Below are positions 25,703 to 38,100 of a DNA stretch of 64,000 bases, one piece after another. Under the pieces are notes generated by a model, which did no database searches, was not told where the DNA came from, and saw only the letters and a list, made by a program, of their open reading frames with translations. The position numbers and the translations under genes were made by a program. This stretch comes from Tachypleus tridentatus. Lineage: Eukaryota > Arthropoda > Merostomata > Xiphosura > Limulidae. Position 1 is the first letter of the stretch. Each line of letters starts with the position of its first letter. Location of the stretch: NCBI RefSeq assembly GCF_004210375.1, contig NC_134825.1, forward strand, positions 70,919,558-70,983,557. The letters are read 5' to 3'.

Positions 25703-26532
25703 GTTTATGCACTCGTAGCAGTGTGTGACTAATAATTAATAAATGAGTATGTTAAAAGCAGCTATTCATAAGTTATTTTCATAGAAATAACGCCTTTTTT
25801 TGTTTTCCTGTTTTGTATTCATTTTTCAAAGTTAGTTTTAAGTCATTGATAACAAAAGTTGGCTAATTAGTTAAAATAAAAGACGTATGGTTTACTTATA
25901 ATTCTCCTCCTACATAACAAAACCAAACTATTTACTTTGTACTTATTTTATTCTATTACTTTTCATTGCCAGTAGACAAATTGGGGTTTTTACCGAAATT
26001 CGATATTTCCGGAAGGGAAATATTTTGATTTCATAATTTAAATAAATGCCCGAGGTATCGATGTCGACAGCCAATAAATTAGCTGGTTACACAATATTTA
26101 GTGTCTTTCAATAGTGTTTTCCATAGCTTCAGCGGGATTGGCATAACGAGAAAAGGGCACGTGACTACACGCGGTGCCATTGAAAATTGTAAATTGGACG
26201 TCATTTTTCTCACATAAACATTTTATAGGATATAACATATAATGCATAAAGAATATAAGTAGGCAGTGTCGCCCACTATATTACTTATTTTTACAGTATA
26301 CAACATTTATAAAAACGGTGGCTCCATCTTCAAATGAAGTTGTACTGTAAAAACTGAAATAATTAAAAGGGTGAATTTCTAATCTCAAATATTTATTTAA
26401 AATATGTTTAATTCACAATATTTTAAAATACTATAGTTTCTAAGCTGTAAAAAAAGTATCCTTTATGGTAGGGGTTATCCTTAAAATACAGAACTGTAAT
26501 TAAAAATGAATAATATATTTCTAATAAAAAAT

Positions 26533-26803
26533 GGCCCGGCATGGCCAGGTGGTTAAGGCACTCAACTCGTAATCTGAGGGTCGTGGGTTCAAATCCCCGT
26601 CGCACTAAACATGCTCGCCCTTTTAGCTGTGGGAGCGTTATAATGTGATAGTCAATCCCACTATTCGTTGGTAAATGAGTAGCCCAAGAGTTGGCGGTGG
26701 GTGGTGAAGACTAGCTGCCTTCCCTCTAGTCTTACACCGCTAAGTTAGGGACGACTAACGCAGATAACCCTCGTGTAGGTTTGCGAAAAATTCAAAACAA
26801 AAC
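26533..26803 (+). mobile_element. SINE-A copy, full length
   Basis: Starts GGCCCGGCATGGCCAGGTGG (A-box region), has GGGTTCAAATCCCCGTCGC (B box), the GTTATAATGTGATAGTCAAT body and a TTCAAAACAAAAC tail. Confidence 0.9.
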
Positions 26804-27054
26804 ATACAAGAAACAATACTATTAAAAAAACAACCGTACTCCAATATCCGTATATTAAGAAATTTCACATTCTTAAGGAAATATGAAGAACTATAATTTC
26901 ATAACGAACAAAATAAAAACAACTTAATAAATAAAATAATATGATTTGTTTAAAAACCATGAACACACTGATCTAAAGGAACTAGACTGGAAATATGAAT
27001 TTGAAAACGCCAGTAGTCAGAGGTTTAGGGAGCCGTCACCTCGTTTAATAATAA

Positions 27055-27282
27055 TTGTTTGTTTTTGAATTTCTGGCCAAGCTACACGAGGGCTATTTGC
27101 GCTAGTCGGAAGGCTAGAGGGAAGGCAATCAGTCATCACCACCCACCGCCAAATCTTGGGCTACTCTTTTACCAATGAATAGTGGAATTGACCGTCACGT
27201 TGTAACGCCTCCACGGCTGAAGGGACGAACACGTTTGATGCAACGGGGCTTCGAAACCGCGACCCTCGCTATACCGGGCCAT
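27055..27282 (-). mobile_element. SINE-A copy with internal deletions
   Basis: The tail and body are present. About 20 bp is missing near ttgcgctagtc|ggaaggc. The head jumps from gaccctcg to ataccgggcc, losing the A-box/B-box spacer. Confidence 0.85.
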
Positions 27283-28204
27283 GTCACAAGAAGAATATAA
27301 AAAAATAAAAGGTTTAACCATTGACTTAAATACTTAAGTAATAGGATATTTTTCACAACATTGAAGCCGTGTTACTATCAACCATTGTGAACTTACTGAT
27401 TATAGCGTAAATACTGTATACACAATGGTCAAAGGTTTATTTTATTTGTTTCCTCATTTTGATGTATTTTTTACTTTTATTACTCTTCAACTTTAAAGGT
27501 TAATATTTCTCTACTGGAAATTGTTGATTTTAATTAACATTTTAAAGTACTTTGAATAATTTTAACCCATGCGTTTCTTAAATAATTGTATTTTACTATT
27601 CTATATTTTATCATACGCAAACCATCATTGCAATTATTCCTCATCTTAGTAACTAGGATAACAGACGTTGACAAAACTCTTTTAACGTGAAATAACCAGT
27701 TTCGGTGAGCGAGGTGATATCCTAATGTGTTAAGTGGAGCGGATAGATCTGGAAAGGCGTTTCGCCTTTTAAGGTTCCAAGACATTAGCGTCTTTTGACT
27801 GGACCATTCTGATCTTACAATGGAACACAAAAGAAAGTTCCTTCACTTTCGCGATCCAAGTTTAATCACTGAACATCCTAAAATGATGCAGCAGTGTGCT
27901 GTTCGTATATCATTTTTACTACTATGGCATTCTTAATATCAAACATTTTCTTACTACAGTTTAATTCTAAGGTATCAAAAACTCAGGATTTCAATGATGA
28001 GTAGAATCATATTCATCTATATTCCACGGCAGGAAAAGTAATGCAATCACTTGTAACAAAAATGTTTTAATTGGTCATACACCAGGTAGCTAAGACCGCA
28101 AGTGGACATTTCAATAAATTACTCAAAAATTCTTACAACCACGACTTAGTTCTCCTAAAATTTATTTTATTGTTGCATTCTGTAAAAAAAAAAAGAAAAA
28201 AGAA

Positions 28205-28320
28205 AGCCCCCCACCACCACCAGTGGCAAAGGACTCACAACGCTAGAAACAGGCTTTCGATACCCATGAGGGCAGAGCGCAGATAGCTCCTTGTGTAGAG
28301 ATGCTCTTAACTACAAACAA
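28205..28320 (+). mobile_element. SINE-C copy, degraded
   Basis: Carries CAGTGGCAAAGGACTCACAA, CAGGCTTTCGATACCCATGA and GAGCGCAGATAGCTCCTTGT. Part of the A-box area is missing. Confidence 0.75.
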
Positions 28321-28642
28321 AGAATCAAACTGTAACAAAATGTAAGAGTATAAAAGGAACAATAAATTATTTTTATCAAACATTTAGTTAGTTACTTGGT
28401 AAATTTCCACCTAAGAATAATTTTTTTGTACAACTGTTTTAACAAGTAAGTAAAAACCTGTTCAGTATTTAATATTCTATATGTACTCGTATTTTCCTCA
28501 GTGCTTCTGATGAAGTAACGAAGTTCAGGTAAGTCCAAGGTCTAACTGAAGGTCAACATGCAATGAGATCCTAGAATCGCCCATGGAAGCAATAAAACAT
28601 AACTGTTCTTGGATGACGTAAGCAGCAGTAACATTATAGCAG

Positions 28643-29059
28643 GTGTAAAAAGTACATTGTCTTTAAATGGAGTTCTGTTCAGGTGTACTGTAGAGAGCCG
28701 GTGTAAAAAGTGCACTGTCTTTAAATGGAGTCCTGTTCAGGTGCACTGTAGAGATTCGGTGTACAAAGTACACTGTCTTCAAATGGAGTTCTGTTCAGGT
28801 GCACTGTGATTCACACTGTGTAAATGGAGATTCAGGTGTATTGTAGAAAGTACACTGGAGTTCTGTTCAGGTCAAATGGAGTTCTGTTCAGGTGTATTGT
28901 AGAGATTCGGTGTAAAAAGTACACTGTCGTTAAATGAGTTCTGTTCAGGTGTATTGTAGAGATCCAGTGAAAAAGTGCACTGTCTTTAAATGGAGTTCTG
29001 TTCAGGTATACTGTAGAGATCCGGTGAAAAAGTGCCCTGTTTTTAAACGGAGTTCTGTT
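28643..29059. repeat. 58-bp minisatellite, about seven copies
   Basis: The unit begins GTGTAAAAAGTACACTGTCT, continues TTAAATGGAGTTCTGTTCAG and ends GTGTACTGTAGAGATTCG. The first three units and the last three are regular. The middle (28808-28890) has shortened, rearranged partial units. The period of 58 is not a multiple of three, so the 66-codon open frame at 28609-28809 is a by-product of the repeat. Confidence 0.9.
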
Positions 29060-29065
29060 AATAAG

Positions 29066-29165
29066 ATGGTAAGATTGAGGATTTGTAGCGCCAACATTTG
29101 AGTTTCGGTACCCACATTGTGCTGAACACGGATAACTCTTTGATATAGTTTTGCACTTAGCACAA
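29066..29165 (+). mobile_element. SINE-C fragment, degraded
   Basis: Abuts the minisatellite. GGATTTGTAGCGCCAACATT, GAGTTTCGGTACCCACATTG and CGGATAACTC...TAGTTTTGCACTTAG align to the SINE-C layout with many changes. Confidence 0.55.
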
Positions 29166-30372
29166 ATGTCTCCATTTCATACAATCATAATTACGTAACA
29201 AAGAAACTGGAGAAAGCACAATGTGTAAAACATGTGGGAACTACAAACAACAAGATATTAAAAATATTGTTTGGGTCCACAGAGATGTTTAGAGTAGTTT
29301 TCTAAACATTCATTTAAACTGTTAACAACGTTTAACTGTTAAATAATAAACAAAAATGTCATGGCTACAGCAAAATAATAACCACTCCTTTTTTTTTTTA
29401 AGTAGACTTTATGAAATGTGTAAATTCCACCAACAGCGACCTATTGAATAATCTCAAAGTTCTATATTTGAACCTGTTTTTCAGTCACTATAACTTCTCA
29501 TTTAACGTTAATATTTAATATACTGTTGTTATTTCATGTTATACAAACAATGTATTTACTTAACTAGAAAAACAAAAACACTCTTTATTATTATTAGTTC
29601 CCATGGGATCCTTGGTTTCGTGAAGGACAACTCGTAATAAAATAATGTAAAAACGTTGCTCACCCAAAAAACTTTATATTGAGTTTAATATATGCATTTG
29701 CGCGAAATTCAAATTGAACAAGTAGAAGCCGTAAAGTTGGACACCCGATTAACCCTGATTGAAACAGCGTTAAAAGAATTCACGACTTTTTTATATATAC
29801 TCATAAGTCCACAGGAACTTTCTCGGTACTTTAATCTGCCCTTGTCGTTGTACTATCGTTATATTCAAAATCTGAATCCTTGACTACTTATTTGTTGGTT
29901 CTATTTAGAAAGTATCAGCACTACCATTAAGTAAACTTAGTGGCCAACCCTTTCTATAGTACTGACCTATTTATAACATTCTAAAGATGGAGTGTTCTTT
30001 TCTTCACCTTTAGAATTGAATTCGTTGATCAGTTTTGTAACCTTGACCAGGGTTGTCGAAAATGCTTCTGAATAACTGCGGCCCAAGGGACCCCTGTGGT
30101 GAACGGGTCTCCAGAAATCAGACCTAATTAACAGTTGGCATATGTTAAGTGGAACAGCATCTCAGTAAATAGGAAAGCGATAAAGAGAAATTGTTAAAAA
30201 AAAAAAGATAGAGAGAAAGAGAGAATTGAACAAGGTAAGAGCTATAAAAGAGAAATAAGGTAGCGAGAAAGAATACAATTAAATATTAAAGTATCCATTA
30301 TAAATGTTTAATACCCCCCTACAAATGTTTGAAGGGCTAAGAAAAGGTATGTCTGGGGTGATGAAAAGTAGA

Positions 30373-30460
30373 GTGTGTGTGTTTTCTTATAGCAAAGCCA
30401 CATTGGGCTATCTGCTGAGTCCACCGAGGGGAATCAAATCCCTGATTTTAGCGTTGTAAG
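30373..30460 (-). mobile_element. SINE-B fragment
   Basis: TTCTTATAGCAAAGCCACAT, GGGCTATCTGCTGAGTCC, GGGGAATCAAATCCCTGATT then TTAGCGTTGTAAG. The head beyond the B box is absent. Confidence 0.85.
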
Positions 30461-30599
30461 AAAAGAAAAGAGAGAGAGAAGGTAATAAGAGGAATTTCTA
30501 AAACAGCTTGAAAGGCACTTGAGAAGCACGTCAGTAGAATTAACAGTTGTCAATTAACTGAAAGAAAGTAACAAACAGTACAGAGTACAGAATATCGAC

Positions 30600-30810
30600 A
30601 CCAAACATGCTCGCCCTTTAAGCCGTGGGGGCGTTATTATGTGACGGTCAGTCCCACTATTCGTTAGTAAAAGAGTAGTCCAAGAGTTGGCGGTGGGTGG
30701 TGATGACTAGCTGCCTTCCCTCTGGTCTTACACTACTAAATTAGGGACGGCTAGCACAGATAGCCCTCGAGTAGCTTTGCGCGAAATTCAAAACGAACAA
30801 ACAAACAAGA
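30600..30810 (+). mobile_element. SINE-A copy, head missing
   Basis: Begins inside the element at CACCAAACATGCTCGCCC and runs through the body to GCGCGAAATTCAAAACGAAC. The tRNA-like head is absent. Confidence 0.9.
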
Positions 30811-31916
30811 GACTATCGAATTAACAGAAGAGCATTTTGAAAAAAACAAACAAAAAACAAACGAAGGTAATAACCAAATATCGGAACTGGAGATTTCAAA
30901 AGAGTGTTTCATGACTAAAAATAAGGACAATCTAACAAAAGTTACATTAATAAAACATGGACCTGTACAAACAAGCACAGACACTTTTTTTTTTACCCTA
31001 ACGAGAAGAAAAAAGGCCACGTTAATGGTTTATGTATTTTAAATAAACACTCACGGTTCTGTGCGGTGTTTGGATACCAAAAATCAAGTTCGCTGATGAA
31101 CTGATATTGCATGAAATTTAGTTAATGATATATGGCAAACCTTTCTTATATATAGAAAAATAGATTAGAAGGTGCCATGACATCTGCTAAAGAACTTGCC
31201 AAATAATTATCCATTACTGGAATTTCGTGTCAGACGGAAGAAGCGTCCAACAGTCTAACTGATGACAGATCTGTGGACGAACCAATCACTGCTCCACAAT
31301 GAACTTTTCACGTTGTAGTGGGTTTTGCTTTAATGAAATTGAGATATAAATTGGAATTATGCAGTTACTGTCTGTCAAGTTTTGAATTATTGAAACTAAC
31401 GCATACGTCAAATGAATTTATTTAATAGTCGAATTTCAGAGTCTAGCTAAGATTTTCCTGTAGACATTTGAACCTTTTCAACAATATACTTTATTTACAA
31501 AAATGACTGAGCAGTAGCGTATTCCAACATGCGAAATACTCTCTGGCTGTTACTACAGGTGCATTAACTGTTGCGTCTGCTGTTTGTGTGTGTGTGTGTT
31601 TTAATTTAAAGTAAATTAAATTCTGCCATGTTGTTCATGTCTCAGGTTCGTCCCATAGGGTTTACCACATTTTACATCCAAGATTGAATTTCCAGAAAGT
31701 GTCGAAAATTTTGTTACAAGAACACTTAGAATATCAATTATCATTCAATGAGATTTTATAAGAATTTGATCTTGAAAACGTTTTATTTCAAAAATCTGGC
31801 CTTGTTTTTTGGAATGTTTAAAAGTTAGTAATAAATTCCCAACAATTTGTTTTTTCTCTCTTTCACATTCCTGTGTGATACATGTAAACTGTTGATAGTT
31901 CATTCTTCATAGCTAC

Positions 31917-32030
31917 TTCCCAGTGACATAGCGGCATGTCTGCGGACTTACAGTGCCAGATTTCGGGTTTCAATACTAGTGGTGAGCAGGACACACATAG
32001 CTCATTGTGTAGTTAACTTAATTAAAAACA
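31917..32030 (+). mobile_element. SINE-C copy
   Basis: TCCCAGTGACATAGCGGCAT, GTCTGCGGACTTACAGTGCC, GGGTTTCAATACTAGTGGTG, then a tail with CTCATTGTGTAG. Confidence 0.8.
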
Positions 32031-32920
32031 AACTAGCAATCTTCTTCGGCGTCTTTATAAGTATTTATTGATTTACAATGACAGACGAATAACCTTATTG
32101 GACAGACAAGTTATATTTATCTTTCTTCAATTGTATGTGCACTATAACATTTTAGGTTTAAAATAATAACACAGTATTAAATCCTACTTTACAAGTTGTT
32201 CTTTTTTTGTAGGAATCAACATATAGTATGTCATTTTAAGTGATAAGTCTGTCTCTTCGTACTGAACGCTAAAGTTTCATGTATTTCATCAATGGAAATG
32301 CTCAACAAATTTTGGTAATAAAACGTTAAATATGTGTTTTAAGTGTTTTCGACATTGGGGCACTTTTCTCCTCTTAAATATGTAGCGTCATACCAGAAAG
32401 ACTGTAGAGAAGATAAAATTATATGTGCTTCTAACAATGATATGTTAGAAGGTACATCTCCTTACCAGGAGGTCCATATTGGACGAACGATTGAATTTTA
32501 ATTTATATGAGTTATAGAATGGAATGTTGTAAATATTCAATTGAAAACAAAAAAATGTGATAATTGCTTTGACAATTTGACAATTGCTTAATATTGGATT
32601 AGTGAAACTGTAGTTTTCTTCTCTCGAGATGATTCCTTGAAGAACCATCCACCTTGAAAACCAAGCAGAAATTACTTTAAATAAGACACTATAACTAGAA
32701 ACATTAAACCCCGGTTCTGTTCAAGTATGATGATCGTCACCACGTGACTAGTAGTTTTCTCACAACATTCAAAGGCTGTAAACTACAGTCCATTCGGACA
32801 GTGAAATATGTTGATGTCATTGAATTATTCTGCACAGACGGTGAAGTTATGTCATAATCCCCTGCAAACTAGGTTCTATCTGCTATACAGTACATAGAAA
32901 AAAGACAACTAGAACAAAAC

Positions 32921-32955
32921 AGTTTGTTTGCTTGTTTTGAATTTCACGCAAAGAT
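32921..32955 (-). mobile_element. SINE-A 3'-tail fragment
   Basis: GTTTGTTTGCTTGTTTTGAA, TTTCACGCAAAGATAC is the extreme 3' tail of SINE-A. It is cut off where the duplicated segment starting at 32957 begins. Confidence 0.6.
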
Positions 32956-32956
32956 A

Positions 32957-33100
32957 CAAATTGGTCTAATACCAAACGTTGTTTTCTTTTCTTTCAACAG
33001 ATAGCTGCAGTAAATTAAAGTTTTCAAACCTAACAGCTTGATTATCCGTTATTCAAATCTGGAATAATCCATATTATGTCATAAAAAGTTCGGGAAGCCT
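32957..33100. repeat. Segment duplicated at 62076-62220, copy 1
   Basis: About 145 bp, nearly identical to 62076-62220, from AATTGGTCTAATACCAAACG to GTTCGGGAAGCC. Both copies are followed directly by a minus-strand SINE-A, so the SINE is part of the copied unit. No coding signal was found. Confidence 0.85.
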
Positions 33101-33369
33101 TGTTTGTTTGTTTTTTGGAATTTCGCACAAAGCTACTCGAGGGCTATCTGCACTAGCCATCACTAATTTAGACTAGAGAGAAGGCAGCTAGTCATCAACT
33201 CCCACCGCCAACTCTTGGACTACTCTTTTACTAACGAATAGTGGGATTCACCGTCACATTATACACCCTCACGGCTGAAAGGGTGAGCATGTTTGGTGCG
33301 ACGGGGATTCGAACCCACGACCCTCAGATTACGAGTCGAACGCCTTAACCCACATGGCCATGCCGAGCC
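33101..33369 (-). mobile_element. SINE-A copy, full length
   Basis: The tail TGTTTGTTTGTTTTTTGGAA is at the left and the head GGCCATGCCGAGCCA at the right. A short deletion lies near aatttagactag. It continues directly from the duplicated segment on its left. Confidence 0.9.
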
Positions 33370-33560
33370 ATAAACGAGGGCGATTACAGCACAGTAAAAG
33401 TATCTACAGAATATATATTAATTCAAGTTCTGTCTGTGTGTCGTCAATATACACTTAATAAAATACTTCTGTTGAGCTTTTTCTATATACGTTTTGCGAA
33501 TGTTAAAACATTTTCATAAAGCATAAAAATCAAAATAAGATTAATGCTACTTACGCATTA

Positions 33561-34410
33561 CAGTCTTGACCAAAATGTTTGTATACTGTTGTATACTGAT
33601 TTTATTGTTTACATACATGGAGTAGTTATTGAGTAAAATGCCCGAGTAATAACAAAGAAAGTAGCGTATGTCTAGATAAGCATGAGTTGTTATTCTGGTC
33701 TGTATAATTGTTTTGATAATTTGTTCGTCAAAAGAAACATAGATACCTATTTTGTATAAAAGGACGTGTTTTTGGTATAATCTTTATCGAAACAGATCAA
33801 TACTTTGTTCAGACAATTTCTCTGTACTTGGTGCAGAGCCATGCCTCGTCACATACTAGAATTTGTAGGCCACCCAATTGTTTGACTGTCCTAAAACGTC
33901 TGAATCAAATGGACATTACCAGATTAGTGAGGTATCCCCAGTGAAACGTCATCACACTACAGGAAAGTTGTACCAAGGAAGTCTATCTTTTCCATAGGGG
34001 AACACACAGGAGGTGGCGCATTACATGTTTGGGCAGTTATTCATCATGGTGGAAAATCTGCTCATCATATTCTCTAGGTAAACACTAATTGGTGCCTCCT
34101 ACAGGCATCACACGGAGGTGATATGTGTTCCAGAATGACAATGATAATGCCTACAGTGCGTGTATTATATAGGATTACCTCGACCAGGAGGACGTTACTA
34201 GATTGCTATGGACAGCGAAGTGCCAGGCTGTAATTCTGTTGAGAACTGTTTGGCAGAAGTAAGTCAGAAAACTGATAACCACGAACCCGAAACAGCTGCT
34301 GTAACTGAGTTACAGCGCCTTCTAGCAACAAGGGGGAATGAAATAATGATGGACTGTGAATTCGGGGGATCTTGGTTTGGGACCAGTTTCAGCAAAAAGA
34401 CATTTTGAGG
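33561..34410 (+). pseudogene. Decayed Tc1-type transposon and transposase relic
   Basis: A TA precedes CAGTCTTGACCAAAATGTTT, a typical Tc1-like terminus. The matching right terminus was not found. From 33841 to about 34410 the plus strand carries scattered transposase blocks in several frames with stops. They are an N-terminal MPRHILEF, VWAVIHHGG near 34030, QNDNDNAYSACII around the second catalytic Asp, DYLDQEDVTRLLW, and VENCLAEVSQK in another frame (34208-34408) where Tc1 enzymes have the third acidic residue. Several internal deletions are evident, so the exact end is uncertain. Confidence 0.75.
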
Positions 34411-34885
34411 TCAGGAGTGCCGCATAAAAATAGCGATCGAGTGCCAGTATTCGGTAAGACATTTGCATCCAAAGAACTAGCAGTAGGTGATGTTGAATAG
34501 GTACCTTCTTTTTAGTTTCTCGTCCTCAGCTCTCTCTTAGAACAATTATGACAAAACAAAATTTTGACTGAAACAAACGAAAAGGTGATCTAATAAACAT
34601 CTGACCATATAAACTCCAATCGTTTCAGCTATATTTAGTTTTTTTGTTTCTCAAATTCCAAAATAAAACTTTTTGACGCACACACGCATTTAGTGGTTTC
34701 TATGAATAAAGTACGAACTATTCGCGAAATTCATGAACCTGTGTATATGTATATCCACATTCAGAACCTTAACATATTTCTCTTTATAACAGTCACGAAC
34801 GACTTATAATTTAACTCTTGAAAAAGTCGCGAGACCCGTTACTTTCTTTACATTCTTTAATAAATTTCTCAATAAAATATATTGA

Positions 34886-35097
34886 TTTGGTTTTCGCACA
34901 AAGCTGCACGACGGCTATCTGCGCTAGTCATCCCTAATTTAGCAGTGTACTCTTGGGCTACTCTTTTACCAACAAAGAGTGGGATTGACCATCGCATTAT
35001 ACGTCCCGACGGCTGAAAGGGCGAGCATGTTTGGTGTGACGGGGATTCGAACCAGAGACCCTCGGATTACGAGTCGAGTGCCTTAACTACCTGGTAG
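34886..35097 (-). mobile_element. SINE-A copy with internal deletion
   Basis: The duplication ATATATTGA at 34877-34885 and 35098-35106 is perfect. The body lacks about 55 bp between agcagtgta and ctcttggg, including the gaaggcagctagtcatcacc block. The A-box end is truncated at acctggt. Confidence 0.9.
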
Positions 35098-35106
35098 ATA
35101 TATTGA

Positions 35107-38100
35107 ATTGAAAATCTTACCGTTTAAAAAAGATCACACCTCTCAAAGGTTGATGATTATTTACTTTTCCTCATAATTTGAATAAATTATTAATATGAAT
35201 GATATTTCAACATAGTTGGTTATTAAGATATAACAAACGATGCTCATAGTTATGCTGATATGTATGTAAACATTTCGTGGTTTGCAACATATCTGAGAAG
35301 AACTTCGTAAGTACTGAGTCAAAATCTTTCTGTAATCCAGGAAAAGTTAAAAAAATAATAGACGAGAATACAAATTAATATTGCCAATTGCAGTCTTTCA
35401 GGTAGAAGAACGTTTTTATGTTGTGTGATATAGTGCTTAGTAATGCGAATGGGATGGCATTTTTCATACTTTTGGACATTAGAACTTGTTTGTACCTACG
35501 CGTTCTTTGCTTATTTCATTCGTATTTGGTTGAGTACGATATGACAATATATATTGTGGTATGTTAATGTAGCTACAGGGAAATTTAACAGTTAAATGAT
35601 TAGCCCATAAATTCATTTTGCGTGAACATAATTTGATTTAAAGCATCAAAACTCCTTGGTTCGTTGTCATACTGCTCGAAATGTTTATGCGATGTTCGTA
35701 TATGAATACATATACGATCTCGAACGGATGATAAACAAAATCAGTGTACTGGTCCGTAGCAATTAACATTAGGATCACCATGTATGTATTTAAACTCAAA
35801 CTTGAGAGCGTAACGTCGTCTCTTGTGCCTTCAAGGAAAAAATGTAATTAAAGTTCAAGATAATTAGAAATACACTAAACAGATAATGTCCTATAAGTAA
35901 TGTAATTCTTGAATTGGACCTCAATATGCTCGTGCCACCACGCCTCGTACGTCATTAGACACGCACCGAGCTTTTTTTAGAAACTGTTGGTCTCAGAATT
36001 TAACATACGTATTACAGAATAGAAAAGTCATTTTCACTTGGCGTTGTTCGCTTAAGCAGAGACTTGACTAGTATCGACTGGTCTATGTTATTGCAAAGAT
36101 CGTTTTTCTCTGTCTCAGTGTTACAATACCATGAATCACCTTTTCACGTAAATAGGCGGCGAGTTCTACTGACAAATTATACGGTGTAGAGGACAGATGG
36201 GCTTTCTGGTGGGACCAGTCTAATAACGTAATAGTGAACGAACATCTGTGTTGGGGTGACGAAGAATAGATTAGGGTGATGACTCATCTTGGACTGGCTA
36301 AACATTGTCAATCAAACTGGGAGTTTGTGGAATGTAGTTACGTTTATTTCATTCATCCCACCGAGGGTCAGTACTGTTGTCTTAGCAGAATTCAGTACAT
36401 GACGCTTAGCAACGGTCAATAACAGTCTCTTAGCAACGTTTAATATGTTCTTCTTAGCAAAATTTAGTGTACAACAATATGCACAAATATACGGGAAGAC
36501 TGTTTATATGTGTTTGTAAATTATTAATAAAATAATATGAATATTGTTTTTATTAAATTATTATTAGTATTCCAGCAAATCGTATTTCATCTGTCTCATG
36601 ACGTGCTGAAAGAAACTGTTTACTACGTGGAATGAGATTATGTACTGTACTTGGACAAAACGATTTCTATACCAATGCATTCATATCTACCTGTGTGTGT
36701 TCCCTAATTCTTTGTGGTTATAAAATTACGTGTAAAATGACGTTTGGAAACAAATTTATTTGTTAGCTGTTCCTTACTGACTTTCTAAATACAAACTAAT
36801 AAAAATGTATAATTCATTTAGAAATGTTATTTGTGTGCTGTAAAGCGTAGTTATAAACGGGACTACTTGCACTACATACATTTAAGAGACCAAATCACTA
36901 TCTTTGCGTTACAGTCCCAGGGATGAAGGTAAGATATTCGTTTGTTTTAATTTTAACCTGCCAATCAAATCCATGTTAATGCAACATTATTGTAGCATAA
37001 GTTTGTGGCATGACTGTCATTCTTAAACACACGCTGAGATGTATCTTCTTACCTTAAAATCAACGGAAACCATTGTTATGATGATGTTCATTATTTCTGT
37101 GACAAAACGCACACGACTGTCTCTTATGTTCTGGAATATGTTTAGTTTCTTACTTGGAAAAAAGAGAACAAAGCGAATTATTTGTAAAGTCAATTTCTTA
37201 ATACAGCTTTTTCAAATGACTGTTTTTTTTTGGGGGGGGATTCAGACCAGAAACATTCGTGATGCGCTCTTAAAATAACATTTTGTGATACATTCTTAAA
37301 TAAAGTTTTGTGACACTATCTAATAGCACCAAGTACTCACATATTTTAGTCTTCAGGCTAATTCAGTCCGACACCATCTGTCTCTCTGGTTTTTCGAGTA
37401 ATCTTCCTTACATCAGCCTGACATATATTTTTCTTGTTGATAAACAGGAACCCCACGGGCCAACTTAACTCGACACACTCTTTTTTTGGCTTTGTACACA
37501 TGTAGAAAGCCGGTCTTTCGCTGGGGAAACTCGAGGGAGCTAAACGAACGCTCACACGCAGGCGCAGAGTAAAGTAGTTTCAGTCGAGATTATTCTAAGA
37601 TATGGGCATCGTTTGTTTTTACACCAGAATATATTGATTAATTTATGGTCGAGTCTATTTTTAAGAATGGAGAGAAAAAAGCACAGAGGTTGGTGAAATG
37701 TAGTAAAGCACGTTCCGTCTACTTACGTTTAGTACAGTTCACGTGGTGCGTAGGTTGAGCTATTGAGAATGTACGAGCAAAGAGAGAACATTTGACGTTT
37801 GAATATAGAAGTTTGACGACAAGTTAATATAATCGTTTCTATGACAACAGAGCTCGTGACTTCTGAAACTTATACTGAGTTGAAAAATTCAAGTAATATG
37901 TTGAATAAAAAATGTAATAATTTGACATAAATATGTCTACTAAAATGGATATCATACAGGAGGATATTTGGAGAATTGTTTGGAAAGCGAAACAAAACTA
38001 AAAGAAGACAGTTTGATTTTAGGGTTGGTTTTCTGCAAAAAAATACATTTGTCATAAATAACACTTCTTTACCAGTCTTCATCATAATAAAATAACTAAT

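Noticed and set aside
26533..26605. tRNA genes in the SINE heads (here and at 44427, 57899 and elsewhere)
   Set aside because: The heads carry A- and B-box-like sequences but cannot form a complete cloverleaf with a paired acceptor stem, and each continues into the same 200-bp SINE body.
27534..27830. 98-codon minus-strand open frame
   Set aside because: No recognised family, no conserved motif, and no splice or promoter context. Length alone is not persuasive.
28609..28809. 66-codon open frame and possible CRISPR-like array
   Set aside because: It is a 58-bp minisatellite with no spacers. The frame shifts with each unit and the DNA is of animal nuclear origin.
29692..29883. 63-codon plus-strand open frame starting MHLREIQIEQVEAVKLDTRL
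   Set aside because: The first half looks protein-like, but no family, splice site or neighbour supports it.
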